A DNA stretch of 64,000 bases from Chromatiales bacterium (GTDB lineage Bacteria; Pseudomonadota; Gammaproteobacteria; JAGRGH01), in NCBI GenBank assembly GCA_020445605.1, contig JAGRGH010000003.1, positions 80,150-144,149 of the forward strand. The letters run 5' to 3'. The notes under the pieces are model-generated. The model was not told where the DNA came from, did not search any database, and was given only the letters and a program-made list of their open reading frames with translations. Of the stretch, positions 31,777 through 43,065 are shown piece by piece. Position numbers and translations under genes: made by a program. Each line of letters opens with the position of its first letter. Position 1 is the stretch's first letter.

Positions 31777-33062
31777 GCGGCGATCCGGCGATCGTCATCA
31801 CCGGCAGCGGCGCGGTCTGCGGCCTGGGCAGTACGCCCGCAGACATCGCCACGGCGCTGTTCGACGGGCGCTCGGCCATCGCGCCGGTCACCGCCTGGGA
31901 CACCGCCGGCTGGCCGCGAAACCTCGGCGCCGAGGTGCACGAACCCGGGCTGCGCGAACTGGTGCCGGACCGCAAGGTGCACAAACTCATCCGGCGCACG
32001 GACTTCTACGGCATCTTTGCCGCGGAACGTGCCGTCGATGCGGCCGGCTGGCTGCCCCAGCGTTCGACACTCGATGCGGCCGCGTGCGAGGCGTTCAACG
32101 ACCGCACCGGCGTGTACGTCGGTTCCGGCGGCGGCAACTTCGAGAACCAGTACGACTATTTCCCGCTGTTCGACGCGGCCGCCGGGCACCTCCCGGCGTT
32201 CGGTCGCGAACTCGACAGCCAGGTCAGCCCGATGTGGCTGCTGCGCGCGCTGCCGAACAACGTGCTGTGTCATGTCGGCATCCGGCTCGGATTCAAGGGC
32301 GCGAACGCCTGCATCACGAACCATGCGGTCAGCGGACTGATGGCCGTGATCGAGGCCGCCGAAGGTCTGCGCGGCGGCGAGGCCGATCGCGCCGTGGCCG
32401 TCGGCCACGACAGCCCGCTGGAACCACAGGTCTTTTCGTATATGCACCGGCTCGGGTTGCTCGCGGCCGGGCGCCTGCGGTCGTTCGATCGCGGGCGCGA
32501 TGGCAGCGTGCTCGGCGAGGGCGCCGCGGCCGTGACTCTGGAGACGCGTGCGGCGGCGCAGGGGCGCGCGGCCGCCGTGCTCGGCGAGTACCTCGGTGGC
32601 GGAGTCGCGACCGACGGGCAGGGCATCCTCGAACTGGATCCAGCGGGCGACGGACTGGTCCGGGCGATTCGTGCGGCGCTGGCCGATGCCGGTCTCGAGC
32701 CCGCCGGGGTCGGCGCGATCTTCGCGCACGGCAATGGCACGCCGCTGTCGGATGCATCGGAGGCCGCGGCACTGTGTACGGTCTTCGGTGAGGCAACCCC
32801 GCCGCTGACCGCCTGCAAGTGGGGTTACGGACACCTGATCGCAGCGTCGGGGATCATCGATCTGGTGGTCGCCCTGGAGGCGATGCGCGCGGGTCGGCTG
32901 CCAGGCATCGCGACGCTGGAGACGCCAGACCCGGCGCTTGGGCCGTTGCGGGTTTCGTCGACGCCGCAGGCAGTGCGTGGTTCGGTCGCGCTGGTCATCG
33001 CGCGTGGCTTTGCCGGCATCGACGCGGCAGTGCTGTTGCGGGTGGCGGCCCGGACGCAATGA
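31773..33062 (+). CDS. Ketosynthase-like protein lacking the active-site cysteine (chain-length-factor-like)
   Basis: A 429-residue thiolase-fold protein similar to ketosynthases. His319 (IFAHGNGTPLSD), Lys349 and His354 (CKWGYGH) are kept. The nucleophile segment reads NHAVSGLMAV, which aligned without gaps to its partner puts Ala185 where the cysteine belongs. Such cysteine-less partners form heterodimers with active ketosynthases in type II polyketide, aryl polyene and rhizobial very-long-chain systems, and help set chain length. It is coupled to both neighbours by ATGA overlaps. Confidence 0.85.
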   Translation: MSGDPAIVITGSGAVCGLGSTPADIATALFDGRSAIAPVTAWDTAGWPRNLGAEVHEPGLRELVPDRKVHKLIRRTDFYGIFAAERAVDAAGWLPQRSTLDAAACEAFNDRTGVYVGSGGGNFENQYDYFPLFDAAAGHLPAFGRELDSQVSPMWLLRALPNNVLCHVGIRLGFKGANACITNHAVSGLMAVIEAAEGLRGGEADRAVAVGHDSPLEPQVFSYMHRLGLLAAGRLRSFDRGRDGSVLGEGAAAVTLETRAAAQGRAAAVLGEYLGGGVATDGQGILELDPAGDGLVRAIRAALADAGLEPAGVGAIFAHGNGTPLSDASEAAALCTVFGEATPPLTACKWGYGHLIAASGIIDLVVALEAMRAGRLPGIATLETPDPALGPLRVSSTPQAVRGSVALVIARGFAGIDAAVLLRVAARTQ

Positions 33063-34312
33063 GCAGCGTGTCGGCGGTGCCGGCGGTCGCCGCCGTCGAC
33101 CGTGTGGACCTTGTGCGATTCGCGCGGCTCCTCGACGGGACCGGCGACGCGCAGCTGAAACGCGTGTTCACGGCCGCCGAACTGGCCGAGCCGATCGCGC
33201 CGGATACGCGTCCAGCCCATCTCGCGGCCCTCTACGCCGCCAAGCGCGCGTGCGTGAAGCTGTTTGCGCGCGAGGCGGCGCTGGCGCTGGTCGATGTCGG
33301 TGATTTCGGCTTTGCGACCGGCAGCCCGGATGGTCCGGTGATTGCCGAACCCAGCGCCCGCGCGGAGACCGTTCTTGGGCTGCACCGCGTCGCGCGCGTC
33401 GAAATCCGGTGGCGCCACGCGGCCGCCGCCGTCGAGGCAACGGCCAGCACCGTCCCGATGGTCACCGAAACGGGCTGGCTCGATCGTCTTGCCTTCCGGC
33501 TCGTGCCGGCGCGCCGGCAGATCGTGCTGGAGAACCTGCGGCAGGTGTATGCGCAGTTGCCCGAGGCGGAGATCCTGCGGCTCGCACAGGCGCACTACGG
33601 GCATCTGTTGCGGCTCGCCGCTGAGTTCTTGCTCTATCCGCTCAAATCGCGCGCCCGCAAGCTCGCGATGGCCCGTGTTGAGGGTCTGGACGAACTGTTT
33701 GCTGCGCACGCCCGCGGCAACGGGGTGCTGGTGCTGACCGGCCACTTCGGCAACTTCGAGGTCGCGACCGCCGCCGCGCTGGCGCAGTTTCCCGAGGGTC
33801 GCGGGCGGTTCCACTTTCTCGCCCGGCCGTTTCGACCAGCCTGGTTCAACGCCTGGGTTACGCGCCGGCTGAACGAGGCCGGATTCGGCGTTCTGCCCAA
33901 GAACGGATCGCTGGAGTGGGTGTTCGAGCGGCTGGCGGCCGGCGACATCGTGGTGTTCCCGTTCGACCAGCACGCCGGACCGAAGCTTGGCATCCGCGTG
34001 CCGTTTTTCGGCCGCCCGGCCGGCACGTTCAGGGCGCTGGCGCTGGTCGCAAAGGCGACCGGCGCGCCCGTGGTGCCGGGGGCCTGCTGGCGCGAACCGG
34101 ATGGCCGTCACGTGCTGCGCTTCGAACCCGCGCTGGAGTATCTCGAAGACCCGGACCAGACGGCTGAGGTCCGCCGCAACACGCGTGCCTACAACGCGGT
34201 GCTGGAGCGCCTGATCGTGCGTCACCCCGAGCAGTGGTTCTGGGTGCACCGGCGCTGGAAGGATCGCAGGCACGACCGCCGCCACAGCCGGCGCCGGCGC
34301 ATGCAGGAATAG
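33059..34312 (+). CDS. Fusion of AcpS-like phosphopantetheinyl transferase domain and LpxL-type acyltransferase
   Basis: A 417-residue protein. Residues 10-125 match holo-ACP synthase: D17 in VDLVRFARLL, FTAAE (37-41) and the YAAKRACVK helix. However, the metal-binding glutamate of the KEA motif is Arg63 here. Residues 138-400 match lipid A/lysophospholipid acyltransferases, with the HX4E catalytic motif at His229-Glu234 (GHFGNFE), then FPFDQHAGPKLGIRVPFFG. The tail is very basic. The protein may charge the operon's carrier and/or move the finished acyl group to a membrane lipid. It is one continuous frame with no sign of a fused sequencing frameshift. It overlaps the preceding stop by four bases. 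Confidence 0.82.
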   Translation: MSSVSAVPAVAAVDRVDLVRFARLLDGTGDAQLKRVFTAAELAEPIAPDTRPAHLAALYAAKRACVKLFAREAALALVDVGDFGFATGSPDGPVIAEPSARAETVLGLHRVARVEIRWRHAAAAVEATASTVPMVTETGWLDRLAFRLVPARRQIVLENLRQVYAQLPEAEILRLAQAHYGHLLRLAAEFLLYPLKSRARKLAMARVEGLDELFAAHARGNGVLVLTGHFGNFEVATAAALAQFPEGRGRFHFLARPFRPAWFNAWVTRRLNEAGFGVLPKNGSLEWVFERLAAGDIVVFPFDQHAGPKLGIRVPFFGRPAGTFRALALVAKATGAPVVPGACWREPDGRHVLRFEPALEYLEDPDQTAEVRRNTRAYNAVLERLIVRHPEQWFWVHRRWKDRRHDRRHSRRRRMQE

Positions 34313-34321
34313 CCCCGGGCC

Positions 34322-35080
34322 TCAGGCCGGATTGTCGAGATCGACGAACTCGTGCTCGATGCCGAGCGCCGCGGCCGCGCGGGCGCCCAGTGCGCGCACG
34401 CCACCGCGTTCGGTCGCGTGATGGCCGGCGGCGAAGAAGTGAATGCCGCACTCGCGCGCGACATGCACGGTCTGCTCGGAGACCTCGCCGGTCAGATAGG
34501 CATCCACGCCGGCGGACACGGCGCGTTCGATGTAGCCCTGCGCTGCACCCGTGCACCAGGCGATGCGCCGGATCGGCCGGTCGCCGCCGGTGACCACCAG
34601 CGGTTCGCGGCCGAGGCGTTCGCGGATGCGTAGCGCGACCGCGCCGGCGGCGAGCGGTGTCCCGACCGTGCCGGACCAGAGCAGCCCGCGTTCATCGATC
34701 GGCGCGGCGTCCGCAAACTCCAGCAACGCGCCGAGCTGTGCGTTGTTGCCGACCTCGGGATGCGCGTCCAGCGGCAGGTGATAGGCGACGAGCGCGATCC
34801 CGGCATCGATCAGCGCGCGCACGCGCCGCCCCTTCATGCCGGTGAGGCACGGGTTCTCGCCGCGCCAGAACCAGCCGTGGTGCACGAGGATTGCGTCGGC
34901 CTCGAGTTCGGCCGCGCGCTCGATCAGCGCGAGGCTCGCGGTCACGCCGCTCACCAGGCGTTTCAGTGGCCGCCGGCCCTCGACCTGCAAGCCGTTCGGG
35001 CAGTAGTCGTCGAACCGGGCCGGTTCCAGCAGCGCGTCGCACCAGGCGACCAGGTCTTCAGGCGTGGGCATCGCTTGCAT
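34322..35080 (-). CDS. NIF3/YbgI-like dinuclear metal-centre protein
   Basis: A 252-residue NIF3-family protein. The metal ligands are in DAILVHHGWFW, an aspartate in ALVAYHLPLDAHP, and the C-terminal FFAAGHHATERGGVRALG. Members are conserved and have been proposed as GTP cyclohydrolase-like or as regulators; no firm role is known. It is convergent with the operon ending at 34312, nine bases away. Its start lies next to an element-A-type end at 35094. Confidence 0.92.
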   Translation of the reverse strand: MQAMPTPEDLVAWCDALLEPARFDDYCPNGLQVEGRRPLKRLVSGVTASLALIERAAELEADAILVHHGWFWRGENPCLTGMKGRRVRALIDAGIALVAYHLPLDAHPEVGNNAQLGALLEFADAAPIDERGLLWSGTVGTPLAAGAVALRIRERLGREPLVVTGGDRPIRRIAWCTGAAQGYIERAVSAGVDAYLTGEVSEQTVHVARECGIHFFAAGHHATERGGVRALGARAAAALGIEHEFVDLDNPA

Positions 35081-35093
35081 TGTGTCCTTCTAG

Positions 35094-35130
35094 GGCCTGT
35101 TCACACTACGGGTGACGCCGCGGCGGCGAG
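35094..35130. mobile_element. Single end of a MITE A-type element
   Basis: After CTAG (35090-35093), the sequence GGCCTGTTCACACTACG matches the end of element A, and a weaker match continues to about 35130. Only one end is seen. It contributes the stop codon and the last residues of the GGDEF-EAL gene on the minus strand. Confidence 0.65.
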
Positions 35131-37086
35131 CCGCGCGCGCAGCCCGGCTTCATCCGTCGGCACCGCAAAGAAATGGCCCTGGACGTCGTCGCAGCCCAGC
35201 GTCTTCAGCAGCTCCACCTGCTCGGCGCTCTCCACGCCTTCCGCCGTCACCCGCAGCCCCAGCGCGCGCGCCATGCCGACCATGCTTGCGACGATGGCCT
35301 GCGCCTCGGCGTCAGCGGTCATGTCGGCGATGAAACTGCGATCGATCTTCAGCCGGGCGGCGACCAGCTGCCGCAGGTAGGCCAGACTCGAATAGCCGGT
35401 GCCGAAATCGTCGATCGCCAGTCGCGCGCCCAGTTCGGCCAGGCGTTGCAGTACGGCCGAGCCGGCGAGCGTCTCCTGCATGATGGTCGATTCGGTCAGT
35501 TCCAGTTCGAGCAGCCCGGGCGCCAGCGCGGTTTCATGCAGTACTTCCGACACGCGTGTCTCGAAGCCGGGACGGCGCAGCTGCAGGGCGGAAACATTCA
35601 CCATCACCGGCAGGCCGGGCACGATTTCCTGCCAGCGGCTGGCCGCACGGCAGGCTTCGGCGAGGATCCATTCGCCCAGCGTCACGATGAGCCCGGAATC
35701 CTCCGCCACCGGGATGAAGCGCGACGGCGGGACCCAGCCCCATTGCGGATGCTCCCAGCGCGCCAGCGCCTCGACACCGACCGGCCGGCCATCGGCGAGC
35801 GAGAACACCGGCTGGTAGTGCAGCCGGAACTCGCCGCCAGCGAGCCCCTGGCGCAGGCCCGTCTCCATCGCCAGACGGTCGCGCGCCCGCGCATTCTGCA
35901 ACGGGTCCGCGAACTGGTAGGTGTTGCGGCCGCTGTCCTTGGCCGCGTACATCGCCCGATCGGCGCAGGCCAGCCAGCCCGCGGCGTCGAGCGCGTCATC
36001 GGGATACACCGCGATGCCGATACTCACGCCCACCGAGACGCTCTGTCCGCCGATCGGTACCGGCCGGGCGAGTTCGTCGATGATCTTCTGTGCAACGTGA
36101 CGCGGATCGTCGTCCTGCCGGATCTCGGGCATCAGGATGACGAATTCGTCCCCGCCCAGCCGTGCCACGGTGTCATCCTCGCGCACCATGCGCCGCAGCC
36201 GGTCGGCGACCGTGCTGAGCAGCGCGTCGCCCATGGTGTGGCCAAGCGAATCGTTGACGTTCTTGAAGCGGTCGAGATCGAGGAACAGGATGGCCGCGCG
36301 GCTTTCCATCCGGTGGGCATGCGCGAGCGCCTGCTGCATCCGGTCAGCCAGCAGGCGCTGGTTGGGCAGGCCGGTCAGGCTGTCGTGGTGCGCCTGTGCG
36401 TACAGGCGTTCTTCGGAAGCGCGCAGGCGGGCGTGTTCGGCGCGCGTGCGGGCACGCATGCGCAACAGCACGAGCGCGGTCGCCACGAACGCGAGCGTGG
36501 CACCCAGCGGCAGCAGTGCGGCGCGCACCAGCGCCTCGCGCCAGTTGCGTGCGTCGACGTCCACACCGAACACCGCGAGCGTCCTGCCGCTGTCGGGGTC
36601 CGGTTGCGCGACGAGTGCGCTCACCCACACGCCCCAGCGATCCTGGACCGGACCCTCGGTCATCGGCACTTGATCGTCGAACAGCGTCAGCAGTTCGGGC
36701 GTCGCTTCATCGTATGCCATGCCCGGAGGCGAGTAGTCCGCCGACCCGGCCGGCTCGGAATCGATGAGAAAACGCACGACGCCGTCGTTCCCGCGCACCA
36801 GAAGATAAGCGAAGCGGTACTGCGCGCCGACGGCCCGCAGCCTCTCCAGCTGGAGTTTCAGGCGGGCATATTCGGGCCGCATCGCGTCATCCGCCGCGCC
36901 GCGCAGGGCGCGCACCGCCTCCCAGTCCATGGCGCGCACCATCAGTTGCGCCTCGGTCAGCCACTGCTCCCGCAGTGCGGCATCGGCCGAACGCACCGCC
37001 TGCACGGTCGCGATCACTCCGGCCAGCACGGCGGTCAGCATGACCACTGCCGGCCAGATTGCGCGGCTGCCGCGGGGCGTGCTCAT
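35101..37086 (-). CDS. Membrane-bound GGDEF-EAL cyclic-di-GMP protein
   Basis: A 661-residue protein. A membrane helix near residues 10-30 is followed by a periplasmic sensor of about 155 residues, a second helix near 190-208, a GGDEF domain (RLGGDEFVIL intact, with an I-site RxxD five residues before it) and an EAL domain (GVEALARWEHP, DDFGTGYSSL, KIDRSFI). It could both make and break c-di-GMP. The C-terminus (AAASPVV and the TGA) is read from the end of a MITE A-type element, so the original end may have been different. Confidence 0.93.
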   Translation of the reverse strand: MSTPRGSRAIWPAVVMLTAVLAGVIATVQAVRSADAALREQWLTEAQLMVRAMDWEAVRALRGAADDAMRPEYARLKLQLERLRAVGAQYRFAYLLVRGNDGVVRFLIDSEPAGSADYSPPGMAYDEATPELLTLFDDQVPMTEGPVQDRWGVWVSALVAQPDPDSGRTLAVFGVDVDARNWREALVRAALLPLGATLAFVATALVLLRMRARTRAEHARLRASEERLYAQAHHDSLTGLPNQRLLADRMQQALAHAHRMESRAAILFLDLDRFKNVNDSLGHTMGDALLSTVADRLRRMVREDDTVARLGGDEFVILMPEIRQDDDPRHVAQKIIDELARPVPIGGQSVSVGVSIGIAVYPDDALDAAGWLACADRAMYAAKDSGRNTYQFADPLQNARARDRLAMETGLRQGLAGGEFRLHYQPVFSLADGRPVGVEALARWEHPQWGWVPPSRFIPVAEDSGLIVTLGEWILAEACRAASRWQEIVPGLPVMVNVSALQLRRPGFETRVSEVLHETALAPGLLELELTESTIMQETLAGSAVLQRLAELGARLAIDDFGTGYSSLAYLRQLVAARLKIDRSFIADMTADAEAQAIVASMVGMARALGLRVTAEGVESAEQVELLKTLGCDDVQGHFFAVPTDEAGLRARLAAAASPVV

Positions 37087-37130
37087 GTGGCGTCACAGAC
37101 CACAAGCATCCAATCCGAAACGTTAACGGC

Positions 37131-37136
37131 TAGAAT
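37131..37136 (+). promoter_or_regulatory. Candidate -10 element upstream of the DegS-like protease
   Basis: TAGAAT lies about 85 bases before the ATG, in the divergent gap between the GGDEF-EAL gene and the protease. No good -35 was found at the usual spacing. This is only a weak candidate. Confidence 0.2.
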
Positions 37137-37221
37137 CATCCGGAATGCTCCCCACGTCCGCATGCCCGATGTTCGGCAGCGGCGCCCCAGTCTACGTGAA
37201 CCGGCCCTGACGTCCTCGCAC

Positions 37222-38385
<1,164 letters not shown>

Positions 38386-38399
38386 CGCGCGCGGCGCGG

Positions 38400-40112
38400 T
38401 CAGTCGCCGGTGACGGCCCCTTCCGAGGCGCTGGACACGAGCTTCGCGTATTTCGCCAGCACGCCTTGGCGGTAGCGCGGCTTCGGTGCCTGCCATTGTT
38501 TCGCGCGCTGTTTGAGTTTCCGGTCCGAAACGTTCAGCGTCAGCGTGCGACGTTCGGCGTCGATGGTGATCTCGTCGCCGTCCTCGACCAGCGCCAGCGG
38601 ACCGCCGACCGCGGCCTCGGGTGTGATGTGACCGACCACGAAGCCGTGTGAACCGCCGGAGAAGCGGCCGTCGGTGATCAGCGCCACGGACTTGCCGAGC
38701 CCGCGCCCCATGACTGCCGAGGTCGGCGACAGCATCTCGCGCATGCCGGGTCCACCGACCGGTCCCTCATAACGTACCACGATCACGTCGCCGGGTTGGA
38801 CGGTGCCGTCGAGGATGCGCTTGAGCGCGTGTTCCTCGGAACCGAACACCCGCGCCGTACCGGTGAAACTCAGCCCCTCCTTGCCGGTGATCTTCGCGAC
38901 GGCGCCGTCCGGCGCGAGGTTGCCCTTGAGTATGACCAGATGGCTGTCCTTCTTGATCGGCCTCTTCAGCGGCTGAATGATCGTCTGGCCGGCCGGGTAG
39001 GGCTTCACGTCGCGCAGGTCCTGGGCAAGGGTCTTGCCCGTGACCGTCCGACAGTCGCCGTGCAGCAGCTTGGCCTTGAGCAGCATCTTCATCAGCGGGC
39101 GGATGCCGCCGATCTCGATCAGCTCGGACATCATGTGCCGACCGCTGGGCCGCAGGTCGGCCAGCACCGGCACGCGTTTGCCGATGCGCGTGAAATCGTC
39201 GATCGACAGCTTCACGCCGCTCGCGCGCGCCATCGCCAGCAGGTGCAGCACCGCGTTGGTCGATCCGCCCAGCGCGATCACCACGGTGATGGCGTTCTCG
39301 AACGCCTTGCGGGTCATGATGTCGCGCGGTCGGATGCCGGCCTTCAGCAACGCCACGGCCGCTGCGCCGGCGCGTCGGCAGTCCTCGCGCTTGTCGTCGG
39401 ACACCGCCGCCTGGGCCGAGGAGCCTGGCAGGCTCATGCCCAGCGCCTCGATCGCCGAGGCCATGGTGTTCGCCGTGTACATGCCGCCGCAGGAGCCGGG
39501 GCCGGGGATGGCCTTGCGTTCGATCTCGGTGAGTTCCGCGTCGTCGATCGTGCCGGCCGCGCGCTGTCCGACCGCCTCGAACACCGAGACGATGTCGATG
39601 TTCTTCTCGCCATGACAACCGGGCAGGATCGTGCCGCCATAGACGAACACGGCCGGGCGGTTGAGCCGCGCGAGTGCGATCATCAGACCCGGCATGTTCT
39701 TGTCGCAGCCGCCGATGGCGACCAGCGCGTCAAAACCCTCGCAGCCGGTCACGGTCTCGACCGAGTCGGCAATGACCTCGCGGGAAACCAGCGAGTACTT
39801 CATGCCCTCGCTGCCCATCGAGATGCCGTCGGAAATGGTGATCGTGTTAAAGATCACCGACTTGCCGCCCGCGTCGTCAGCGCCGGCCGCGGCCTCGCGG
39901 GCAAGGCCATCGATATGCGAGTTGCAGGGCGTGACCTGCGCCCAGGTCGAGGCGACGCCGACCTGCGGTTTGCTGAAGTCCGCATCGCCGAAGCCGACCG
40001 CGCGCAGCATCGCGCGTGACGGCGCGCGCTCGTAGCCGTCGACGACGATCGACGAAAACTCGCGTGGATCGACGGGCTTTTTCTTCTTCGCGGCGGATTT
40101 TTTTGCGGCCAT
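38400..40112 (-). CDS. ilvD: Dihydroxy-acid dehydratase
   Basis: A 570-residue IlvD. The Fe-S cysteines lie in [11 protein letters not shown] and [14 protein letters not shown]. The C-terminal part has the substrate-binding stretch [20 protein letters not shown]. It dehydrates 2,3-dihydroxy acids in valine, leucine and isoleucine synthesis. The start [12 protein letters not shown] at 40112 adds a lysine-rich leader before the conserved part; a start a little later is possible. It is convergent with the DegS-like gene (14 bases). Confidence 0.95.
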   Translation of the reverse strand: MAAKKSAAKKKKPVDPREFSSIVVDGYERAPSRAMLRAVGFGDADFSKPQVGVASTWAQVTPCNSHIDGLAREAAAGADDAGGKSVIFNTITISDGISMGSEGMKYSLVSREVIADSVETVTGCEGFDALVAIGGCDKNMPGLMIALARLNRPAVFVYGGTILPGCHGEKNIDIVSVFEAVGQRAAGTIDDAELTEIERKAIPGPGSCGGMYTANTMASAIEALGMSLPGSSAQAAVSDDKREDCRRAGAAAVALLKAGIRPRDIMTRKAFENAITVVIALGGSTNAVLHLLAMARASGVKLSIDDFTRIGKRVPVLADLRPSGRHMMSELIEIGGIRPLMKMLLKAKLLHGDCRTVTGKTLAQDLRDVKPYPAGQTIIQPLKRPIKKDSHLVILKGNLAPDGAVAKITGKEGLSFTGTARVFGSEEHALKRILDGTVQPGDVIVVRYEGPVGGPGMREMLSPTSAVMGRGLGKSVALITDGRFSGGSHGFVVGHITPEAAVGGPLALVEDGDEITIDAERRTLTLNVSDRKLKQRAKQWQAPKPRYRQGVLAKYAKLVSSASEGAVTGD

Positions 40113-40192
40113 GGCGGGGCTTTCAGCTGGGTGAAACGGGGGCGCAAGTGTAGCAGCACGGCGCGGCCGTGCCGCGCGCTCAGGTTGCCTGG

Positions 40193-42955
40193 TCAGGCGC
40201 TCTGACCGACGTGCGCCGCGTCGGATTCCGCCGGCTCCAGCGGCTCGGGCAGGCCGACGGCCTGACCCTGGGCGAAGTCGACCCCGAGCGGCCGCAGCGC
40301 CTTGAGGATTGCCTTCGACTCCACGTATTCCGCGACGGTGCGCAACTTCATGACGTGGCCGATCTCGTTGATCGCGGCGACCACGGCGCTGTCGAGCGGG
40401 TCGACGAGCATGTCGCGCACGAACGCGCCGTCGATCTTCAGGAAATCCACCGGCAGGTGTTTCAGATAGGCGAACGAACTCAGCCCGATGCCGAAATCGT
40501 CCAGCGCAAAGTGGCAGCCCTGCGCCTTCAGTGCGTACATCAGTTCGCTCGCCGGGCCGAGATTCGAGATGGCCGCCGTTTCGGTGACCTCGAAGCACAG
40601 CCAGTCGAGTCCGAGACCGTGGACGTCGGCCTGGTGCAGCACGTATTCGCGCAGGCTGTCGTCGTTGAGCGACGCGCCGGACAGATTCACGCTGACCAGC
40701 CGTTCGCCGGTGTCCTGGTGCGCCGCATGCCAGCGGAACACGCGTGCGATCACCAGGCGGTCGATCTCACGCATCAGGCTGAAGCGTTCGGCGGCCGACA
40801 GGAACTGGTCGATCGACACGATCTGGCCTTCCTCGTCGATCATGCGCAGCAGCACCTCGAAGTGCTCGACGGTGTGATCGGAACCGGGATCGACGGCGAC
40901 GATCGGCTGGCGATACAGCACGAAGCGATCGGCGGCGATTGCCGCGCGAATGCGCGCGACCCATTCCATCTCGCCGTGGCGGCGTTGCAGGTCGGCGTCG
41001 CTGGGCTCGTAGACGTGCACGCGGTTGCGGCCGGCGTCCTTGGCCGCATAACAGGCCAGATCGGCGGCCGCGAGCAGTTCCTCGACCGAGCGGCTCTGCG
41101 CGTCGATCGCGACGACGCCGGCACTCATGCCGACGTCGAAATAGCGATCGCCCCAGTTGAAGCGATATTCGGTGAGTGCGTTGCGCATGGTTTCGGCGGC
41201 GTCGACGCCGCGCTCGACCGGACAGTTGTAGATCAGCGCACCGAATTCGTCACCGCCGAGCCGCGCGAGCACGTCGTTGGAGCGCAGACGCGAACGCAGC
41301 ACGCCGGCGACCTGTTGCAGCAGATCGTCGCCCGCGCGATGGCCGGCGGTGTCGTTGACGATCTTGAACTGGTCGAGGTCCAGATACACGAGCACGTGGC
41401 GGGCGCCCTTGGCCGTCGCATCCTCCAGCGCGCGCGCGATCCGGGACTCGAACTCGCGCCGGTTCAGCAGGTCGGTCAGCGGATCATGGCTGGCGCGGTA
41501 GGAAAGTTCGCGCGCCATAGCGCGGACTTCGGTCGAGTCGTGGAAGACCAGCACGGCGCCGGCGATGGACTGGTCCGGCGCGCGGATGGGCGCGGCGGTA
41601 TGAGCGATGTCGAAGCGCATGCCGTCGGCGCGTTGCAGACGCGCGTTGTCCGGCGGGCCGCTGCGTGCGCGGCCCCCGAGCGCGCGCTCGACCGGGTTTT
41701 CCACCGGCTCGCCGTCGTGTTCGCCGATCAGTTGCAGGATCTCCGCGATCGGCCGGTCCGCGGCGCGAGCGAGCGTCCAGCCGGTCAGCGTTTCGGCGAC
41801 CGGGTTCATGAACTCGACCCGCCCCCCGGCATCCACGGTGATCACGGCATCGCCGATCGACGCCAGCGTCACCTGCGCGCGTTCCTTCTCGCGGCGCACC
41901 TCGGCCTCGGCGTCCTTGCGCGAGGAGATGTCGAGCAGGAAGCCCTGGTAGCCGGTCACGCGCCCGTCGTCCTCGACGGTTGGCACGACGTAGCAGTACG
42001 CCCAGCGCAGCCGGCCGGAACCCGCGCCGGTGCCGAGTCGCACGTCCATGCCGAACGCGCTGGGTGGCATCTCGCGCGCGCGGCTGAAGATCACCGCGGC
42101 ATCCGCGGGATGGATCAGCCGGCCGAGCGGAATGCGCCCGCGCACCAGTTGAACCGGATCGACGCCCAGCGCGGTCGCGTTGGGCGACATCGTACGAATC
42201 GGCCAGCCCGAGCGCGGCGAGCACTGGAACAGTACGACCGGTCCCTGTTCGAACAGACGCTGGTGACGCGCCTCGGCGACCGAGCGCAACGCCAGCTGCT
42301 CGACGGAGTCGACCAGCGAGCGCTCCAGCTCGCGGGTGGACAGTTCGTGGATGATGGCCGAGCGAATGTTCGCGGTGTACGCCCGTCCGAGCACCGCGAC
42401 GGCGATGCCGAATGCCGCGAGCAGCAATCCGGCCGCGCGCGAACCCCAGTCCGGATAGGTCAGCAGCATGGTGGAGGGCAGCGACACGATGCCGACCAGG
42501 AACGCGATGAACATGCCGAAGTGCGCGCCATTGGTGGCGATGCTGCCGCTGGCGACGCTGATGGTGGCCGCGGCAACGAGGATCACTCCGGTCACGTCGG
42601 TCTGCGGGTCGATCAGAAACATGACGCCGCCCCAGGAAAGTCCTGCGACGGCCGCTGAGGCGATCAGCGCGTTTCGCCACGGGCCGATGGCCGAGTCGTC
42701 GGGTCGGGCAAGATGAAAGGCGACCACCAGACCAACCCGCCCAATGGCGATCGCGAACACGGTGGCCGCCCAGGCGAACAGGTGGGTGCCGATGCCGAAA
42801 CGCTGGAACAGCGCGACCGACAGCGCCAGCACGAACAGGCTGGCGACCAGTGTCACGGGTGCCTGCGCGAAGACCAGACGAATCTGGCGCGCCTCCACGG
42901 CGCGCGGATCGATCACTGGGACCGGCGGTTCGATGCGATCGGCCGTGTTGGGCAC
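40193..42955 (-). CDS. Membrane PAS-GGDEF-EAL cyclic-di-GMP protein
   Basis: A protein of about 920 residues. A membrane region of several helices (about residues 25-190) is followed by two PAS-type sensor stretches (around 245-360 and 370-480), a GGDEF domain ([11 protein letters not shown]-site RSND five residues before) and an EAL domain. The EAL motif reads EVLLR and the other ligands are kept ([24 protein letters not shown]), so phosphodiesterase activity is plausible. No ATG fits; GTG at 42955 after GAGCGAG is proposed, with TTG at 42970 as the alternative. Confidence 0.88.
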   Translation of the reverse strand: MPNTADRIEPPVPVIDPRAVEARQIRLVFAQAPVTLVASLFVLALSVALFQRFGIGTHLFAWAATVFAIAIGRVGLVVAFHLARPDDSAIGPWRNALIASAAVAGLSWGGVMFLIDPQTDVTGVILVAAATISVASGSIATNGAHFGMFIAFLVGIVSLPSTMLLTYPDWGSRAAGLLLAAFGIAVAVLGRAYTANIRSAIIHELSTRELERSLVDSVEQLALRSVAEARHQRLFEQGPVVLFQCSPRSGWPIRTMSPNATALGVDPVQLVRGRIPLGRLIHPADAAVIFSRAREMPPSAFGMDVRLGTGAGSGRLRWAYCYVVPTVEDDGRVTGYQGFLLDISSRKDAEAEVRREKERAQVTLASIGDAVITVDAGGRVEFMNPVAETLTGWTLARAADRPIAEILQLIGEHDGEPVENPVERALGGRARSGPPDNARLQRADGMRFDIAHTAAPIRAPDQSIAGAVLVFHDSTEVRAMARELSYRASHDPLTDLLNRREFESRIARALEDATAKGARHVLVYLDLDQFKIVNDTAGHRAGDDLLQQVAGVLRSRLRSNDVLARLGGDEFGALIYNCPVERGVDAAETMRNALTEYRFNWGDRYFDVGMSAGVVAIDAQSRSVEELLAAADLACYAAKDAGRNRVHVYEPSDADLQRRHGEMEWVARIRAAIAADRFVLYRQPIVAVDPGSDHTVEHFEVLLRMIDEEGQIVSIDQFLSAAERFSLMREIDRLVIARVFRWHAAHQDTGERLVSVNLSGASLNDDSLREYVLHQADVHGLGLDWLCFEVTETAAISNLGPASELMYALKAQGCHFALDDFGIGLSSFAYLKHLPVDFLKIDGAFVRDMLVDPLDSAVVAAINEIGHVMKLRTVAEYVESKAILKALRPLGVDFAQGQAVGLPEPLEPAESDAAHVGQSA

Positions 42956-43065
42956 AGACTCGCTCAGCAATTGCGATGGTGCTTCGATTATAGTCGTAAG
43001 CCTATGAGCCTCAGGAATTTTTCCGGTGCGAACGTGGCCGGATCGCCGACGAAAGCGCGTCCCGC

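Noticed and set aside
27637..34312. Aryl polyene or dialkylresorcinol cluster
   Set aside because: An enoyl reductase is present, and the ammonia lyase, AMP ligase and aromatase typical of those clusters are absent.
35173..37221. Long in-frame extension upstream of the DegS-like protease
   Set aside because: It runs antisense through the GGDEF-EAL gene; the true protein starts at the membrane anchor near 37222.
40113..40192. CACGGCGCGGCCGTG palindrome near 40157 considered as a terminator
   Set aside because: No T-rich tract follows on either strand.
40169..42658. A plus-strand open frame of about 830 residues opposite the PAS-GGDEF-EAL gene
   Set aside because: Antisense shadow; the opposite strand has complete GGDEF and EAL motifs.
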